A DNA stretch of 33,716 bases from a virus, in IMG/VR virus record IMGVR_UViG_3300000115_007025, positions 1-33,716 of that record; one strand, written 5' to 3'. Position numbers and translations under genes: made by a program. This document shows, one piece after another, positions 31,189-33,716 of the stretch. The notes below the pieces were generated by a model, which had not been told where the DNA came from, made no database searches, and saw only the letters and a list, made by a program, of their open reading frames with translations. Numbering within the stretch: the stretch's first letter is position 1; each line of letters begins with the position of its first letter.

Positions 31189-31445
31189 TATGAGTGAAAC
31201 CAAGTTAATACTTGTTCTTTAGTCCAACCACCAGCTTGGATTCTTTTAATTTCATTTCCATTTAAGTCTGTTAATACTAAAAGTGGAATACTTTTAACTT
31301 GATATTTTTCAGCATTCATAGCATCATATTCAGTATTTATACTTTTTACTGCAATTCCTTCTTTTTTTATTTGATCCATTACTGGTTTTAATACTTTACA
31401 GGGTTCGCACCAAGGTGCATTAAAAAATAACATTCCTTTATTCAT
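31188..31445 (-). CDS. Thioredoxin-like protein
   Basis: An 85-residue minimal thioredoxin with APWCEPCK (C13, C16), the cis-proline block SIPLLVL and the following GG turn. It should reduce disulfides in the cytoplasm; phage thioredoxins usually serve ribonucleotide reductase. It is embedded in the deazaguanine operon, with its stop overlapping queD by one nt. A role in this pathway is unproven. Confidence 0.85.
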   Translation of the reverse strand: MNKGMLFFNAPWCEPCKVLKPVMDQIKKEGIAVKSINTEYDAMNAEKYQVKSIPLLVLTDLNGNEIKRIQAGGWTKEQVLTWFHS

Positions 31446-31461
31446 AATTTTTATATTTAAT

Positions 31462-31692
31462 TTATACTAGTTCTTCTATTATACCTATTACTTCACTTAA
31501 TATAAGTAAAGCTGTTGCTGTAACCAAATTAAAAGGTAAGAAAAAATATCCTACTATTCTAACACCAGATTTAAAAAAACTTATCTGTTGGTGTAATTTT
31601 TGATCAGGCATATGTTTTAAATTATTCCTGTCTTTTTCTATGTCATTAAAATCTTCCATAGTTATATAATCTTCACCTTTACTATTTTTCAT
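31462..31692 (-). CDS. Small membrane protein
   Basis: A 76-residue protein. The first 40 residues are charged; residues 44-75 are hydrophobic, enough for one or two short transmembrane segments (VGYFFLPFNLVTATALLIL). No signal peptide. It overlaps queC by 11 nt. Function unknown. Confidence 0.55.
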   Translation of the reverse strand: MKNSKGEDYITMEDFNDIEKDRNNLKHMPDQKLHQQISFFKSGVRIVGYFFLPFNLVTATALLILSEVIGIIEELV

Positions 31693-32506
31693 AATTTTCT
31701 AATAATTGTTTAACATGATTTTCTGCTACTTTATAATCTACAGGACCTGTTTCATCTGCGTACTTTGTAGGATCAGGTCTTCCTAATTTTATAAATGCTT
31801 CAATTCTTTCTACAGATGATGCTGATTTATAATCTGAATACCACTCATATGCATTAGTTTCTGGTTTATGATAATGTTTAATTGGTTTATAAGATGTATG
31901 TGTTCTTTTATAAACTTCATTAAAATCTAAGTCTAATATTTTACATGCAGATTCTCCATCTAATAATATATCATATTTATCCCCATCTATAAAAGGTGTA
32001 TAATATTTTACTTTATCAGCTTCCCAATTACCTTGTTTAAATGCTTCATAATCTGCATCTCTAAATTCTTGTCTACAATCAGGATAAATTGCATGATCAC
32101 CAGCATGAATACCCATTGCAATATCTACGTTACAATTATTTTCATTTGATATAGATAATGCTACTGCTTGAATAATAGATGAAAACATCTTATTTCTATT
32201 AGGTACAACTGTATCTTTCATATTATCTTCTTCATAATGTCCTTCAGGAACATCCTTTCCTCCTTTAACTAAATTTGAGTTTAATAAATCTACTAAACCA
32301 TCTAATTTTATTATTTGAAATTTTACTGTTTGGTTATTTACATTTAAATAATTAACTAATTCTCTTGCTCTTTCTAATTCAACATCATGTTTTTGACCAT
32401 AATCAAAACCAACTGCTGTTACTTTATAGTCATGTGCTAATAGATGCAATAGTACTGTACTTGAATCCATTCCACCTGATAATGATAATACTGCTTGTTT
32501 TTTCAT
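31682..32506 (-). CDS. queC: 7-cyano-7-deazaguanine (preQ0) synthase homologue
   Basis: A 274-residue PP-loop enzyme converting carboxydeazaguanine to preQ0. The ATP loop SGGMDS (10-15) and VPNRN (101-105) are clear. The usual four zinc cysteines near the C-terminus are missing: the region 201-232 reads RTHTSY and SDYKSASS where cellular QueC has a Cys and CGxCxxC. So the protein is either a zinc-free form or has altered chemistry. Two genes after dpdA in the same operon. Confidence 0.85.
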   Translation of the reverse strand: MKKQAVLSLSGGMDSSTVLLHLLAHDYKVTAVGFDYGQKHDVELERARELVNYLNVNNQTVKFQIIKLDGLVDLLNSNLVKGGKDVPEGHYEEDNMKDTVVPNRNKMFSSIIQAVALSISNENNCNVDIAMGIHAGDHAIYPDCRQEFRDADYEAFKQGNWEADKVKYYTPFIDGDKYDILLDGESACKILDLDFNEVYKRTHTSYKPIKHYHKPETNAYEWYSDYKSASSVERIEAFIKLGRPDPTKYADETGPVDYKVAENHVKQLLENYEK

Positions 32507-32533
32507 ATTAATTTAATTTAAAATTTCCCTGTA

Positions 32534-33340
32534 TTACTCGGATATGGGATTAAATCCGTTTATTCTTCTAAATTTATTTACATTATAAAGTACACTTCCA
32601 TACTCAAGTTCATTTTCTTCCATATCAAAATATTCATTCATATTTGCTTCAGGTTTACAATCTAAACCATGATGTTCATATTCAATTTGCTCTATAGCTG
32701 ACATTACTGGGTTAGAAGTGTCAATTGATTCAATTTGAGGGTGATTATCATACCAACCAAATTCTTGAGGTATTGAACATCCTAGTAAATGAAATTTAGT
32801 ATGCTTAAATTGTTCTAATTTTAATAACCCTTGTACAAATCTTATTCTACCTAATGCTTTACCCATATCTTTATTTGTATGTGGAAAAAAATCATTATAC
32901 CAAGTAGCACCATAGGATACACATAATTTTTCATAACCTAAATTTTGTAGTAAATTAGCACATAAATATGCTTGATCTTTGTCTTCACCTTGGATTACAG
33001 CTGTTATCTTTGTTTTTTTAGGATACTTAAATTGTTTCCAATACTTAGCTTGTGCTGCTGTTTGACCACAATTCATCCAAACGTCTGGTACTATAAATTC
33101 ATTAGGTTCTAGTTCTTTAATCCAGTGTAATAATCTTTTTGAATTATATGCTTCTCCTAATTCATGGAGTGAATTATCCATAATAACATATCTACCTTTA
33201 TCTCTAGCATTTATAAAATGTTGTAAATACTCTTCATCTTGATCTAATAGATGAGGTAAACAATAATCATAATCATTAAATTCAAGAGATGCTTTTAAAA
33301 GACATCTTGGTACTTCATGGCTAATCTTTATTTGAGACAT
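32534..33340 (-). CDS. dpdA: DpdA-like DNA 7-deazaguanine transglycosylase
   Basis: A 268-residue TIM-barrel protein resembling tRNA-guanine transglycosylases and their phage DNA paralogue DpdA, which swaps guanine for preQ0 in DNA. Segments of interest: VIMDNS (52-57), VPDVWMN (84-90), AVIQGED (114-120), HLLGCSIPQE (184-193) and SIDTSN (205-210). The evidence is moderate on motifs but strong from context, beside queC, D, E and folE. First gene after promoter P8, ahead of queC with a 27-nt gap. Confidence 0.68.
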   Translation of the reverse strand: MSQIKISHEVPRCLLKASLEFNDYDYCLPHLLDQDEEYLQHFINARDKGRYVIMDNSLHELGEAYNSKRLLHWIKELEPNEFIVPDVWMNCGQTAAQAKYWKQFKYPKKTKITAVIQGEDKDQAYLCANLLQNLGYEKLCVSYGATWYNDFFPHTNKDMGKALGRIRFVQGLLKLEQFKHTKFHLLGCSIPQEFGWYDNHPQIESIDTSNPVMSAIEQIEYEHHGLDCKPEANMNEYFDMEENELEYGSVLYNVNKFRRINGFNPISE

Positions 33341-33470
33341 AATTTATTATTTTATATTTAATATACAAATAAGATTGCTGTAATCCAAGTCCTCCTAAAA
33401 GAATTGTAAAAATATTTGGATGCCAATGTTCACCACAAAGTCCAAGTGCATGTTTTAAAAATTCTATCAT
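33321..33470 (-). CDS. Small ORF, 49 aa, hydrophobic
   Basis: ATG at 33470 overlaps the stop of the 65-aa gene (TAATG); TAG at 33321, 20 nt inside dpdA. The peptide (MIEFLKHALGLCGEHW ... FTILLGGLGLQQSYLY) has one likely membrane segment. I recall similar short proteins in marine phages but cannot name a role. Promoter P8 lies inside this ORF. Confidence 0.5.
   Translation of the reverse strand: MIEFLKHALGLCGEHWHPNIFTILLGGLGLQQSYLYIKYKIINYVSNKD
33360..33388 (-). promoter_or_regulatory. Promoter P8 for the dpdA-queC-queD-queE operon
   Basis: TTGG (33388-33385), 19-nt spacer ending in TTTG, TATATT (33365-33360); the dpdA ATG is 19 nt downstream. It lies within the 49-aa ORF. Confidence 0.62.
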
Positions 33471-33667
33471 TAGTCTTCTTCTACGAATTCTACGTCACCA
33501 TAATCATCAATTGGTTTATCTCTTACTAAGTCCCAATCTGCATCATCTATGATTTCTTGTTGGATATCTTCATCACCTGTTTTCCACTTTGCTAATTCTT
33601 CTTCTGTTAATACATATTCTTCCCATCTGAAGTTTGCGTAATTTACTGTTCTTGTTAATTTTGCCAT
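33470..33667 (-). CDS. Hypothetical acidic protein (65 aa)
   Basis: A 65-residue, strongly acidic protein (TVNYANFRWEEYVLTEEELA, then many Asp/Glu). No motif recognised. The ATG at 33667 overlaps the TAA of the upstream gene, and its TAA overlaps the ATG of the 49-aa ORF, so the three are coupled. Confidence 0.55.
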   Translation of the reverse strand: MAKLTRTVNYANFRWEEYVLTEEELAKWKTGDEDIQQEIIDDADWDLVRDKPIDDYGDVEFVEED

Positions 33668-33716
33668 TATATTACTCTTTTAAATATTGATTGTTCTTTT
33701 AATTTTGCCTCAATTA
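33667..33716 (-). CDS. Partial CDS, C-terminus only
   Basis: The last 15 codons of a gene that enters from the right edge, reading IEAKLKEQSIFKRVI before TAA at 33669-33667. The stop overlaps the next ATG. No function can be assigned. Confidence 0.45.
   Translation of the reverse strand, partial: IEAKLKEQSIFKRVI

Noticed and set aside
32507-32533. A terminator or promoter ahead of queC
   Set aside because: The 27-nt gap holds no stable hairpin and no copy of the promoter motif.
1-33716. tRNA genes, CRISPR arrays, IS elements or an attachment site
   Set aside because: No cloverleaf-like segments, spaced direct repeats or transposase frames were seen; gaps between genes are under about 100 bases.

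Overview
The window looks like part of the genome of a T4-like (myovirus-type) tailed phage that infects a marine Bacteroidetes (flavobacterium-like) host. Three things point to a T4-like phage: a gp43/gp44/gp62/gp45 replisome, dense unidirectional packing and several virus-typical accessory genes. Two things point to a Bacteroidetes host: a secreted Omp28-type protein with a signal peptide and a C-terminal type IX secretion (Por) sorting domain, and a repeated upstream motif TTGG-N19-TATATT, which resembles the TTG(-33)/TAnnTTTG(-7) promoters of Bacteroidetes. The DNA is strongly AT-rich. Every gene I accept is on the minus strand, so transcription runs from high to low coordinates. I saw no tRNA, rRNA, CRISPR array or IS element, and no gene-free stretch longer than about 100 bases.

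Layout in the direction of transcription. (1) 33716-29020: a 7-deazaguanine cassette (DpdA-like transglycosylase, QueC, thioredoxin, QueD, QueE) with small membrane proteins, an SNase-type nuclease and a phosphoribosyltransferase, followed by folE under its own promoter (28968) and a MazG-like pyrophosphohydrolase. Together these could make preQ0 from GTP and insert it into DNA. (2) 27694-27143: a possible virion protein behind a possible late promoter. It ends at a hairpin terminator whose loop holds the -33 box of the next promoter. (3) 27053-16842: the replication region. DNA polymerase gp43 is split into two genes separated by a type II phosphomannose-isomerase cupin. Then come clamp gp45, Hsp20, GroES, GroEL, clamp loader gp44 and gp62, a DUF1599/Nmad1-like protein and a Cas4-like Fe-S nuclease. 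(4) 16828-3931: about 13 kb of glycan genes: GT4 and GT2 glycosyltransferases, a GT10-FkbM fusion, a sulfotransferase, cupin, methyltransferase, short DegT-type protein, GDP-mannose dehydratase and an epimerase. (5) 3898-1: accessory genes, including the Omp28/T9SS cargo protein, a possible lipoprotein, small ORFs, a zinc ribbon and an HTH-HNH protein.

Likely links between regions. The phosphomannose isomerase inside the polymerase locus could feed mannose to GDP-mannose and then to Gmd in the glycan cluster. The sugar products may decorate virions or the host surface. The chaperones sit inside the replisome operon, as if made early. Eight copies of the promoter motif, all with a 19-nt spacer, divide the window into transcription units.
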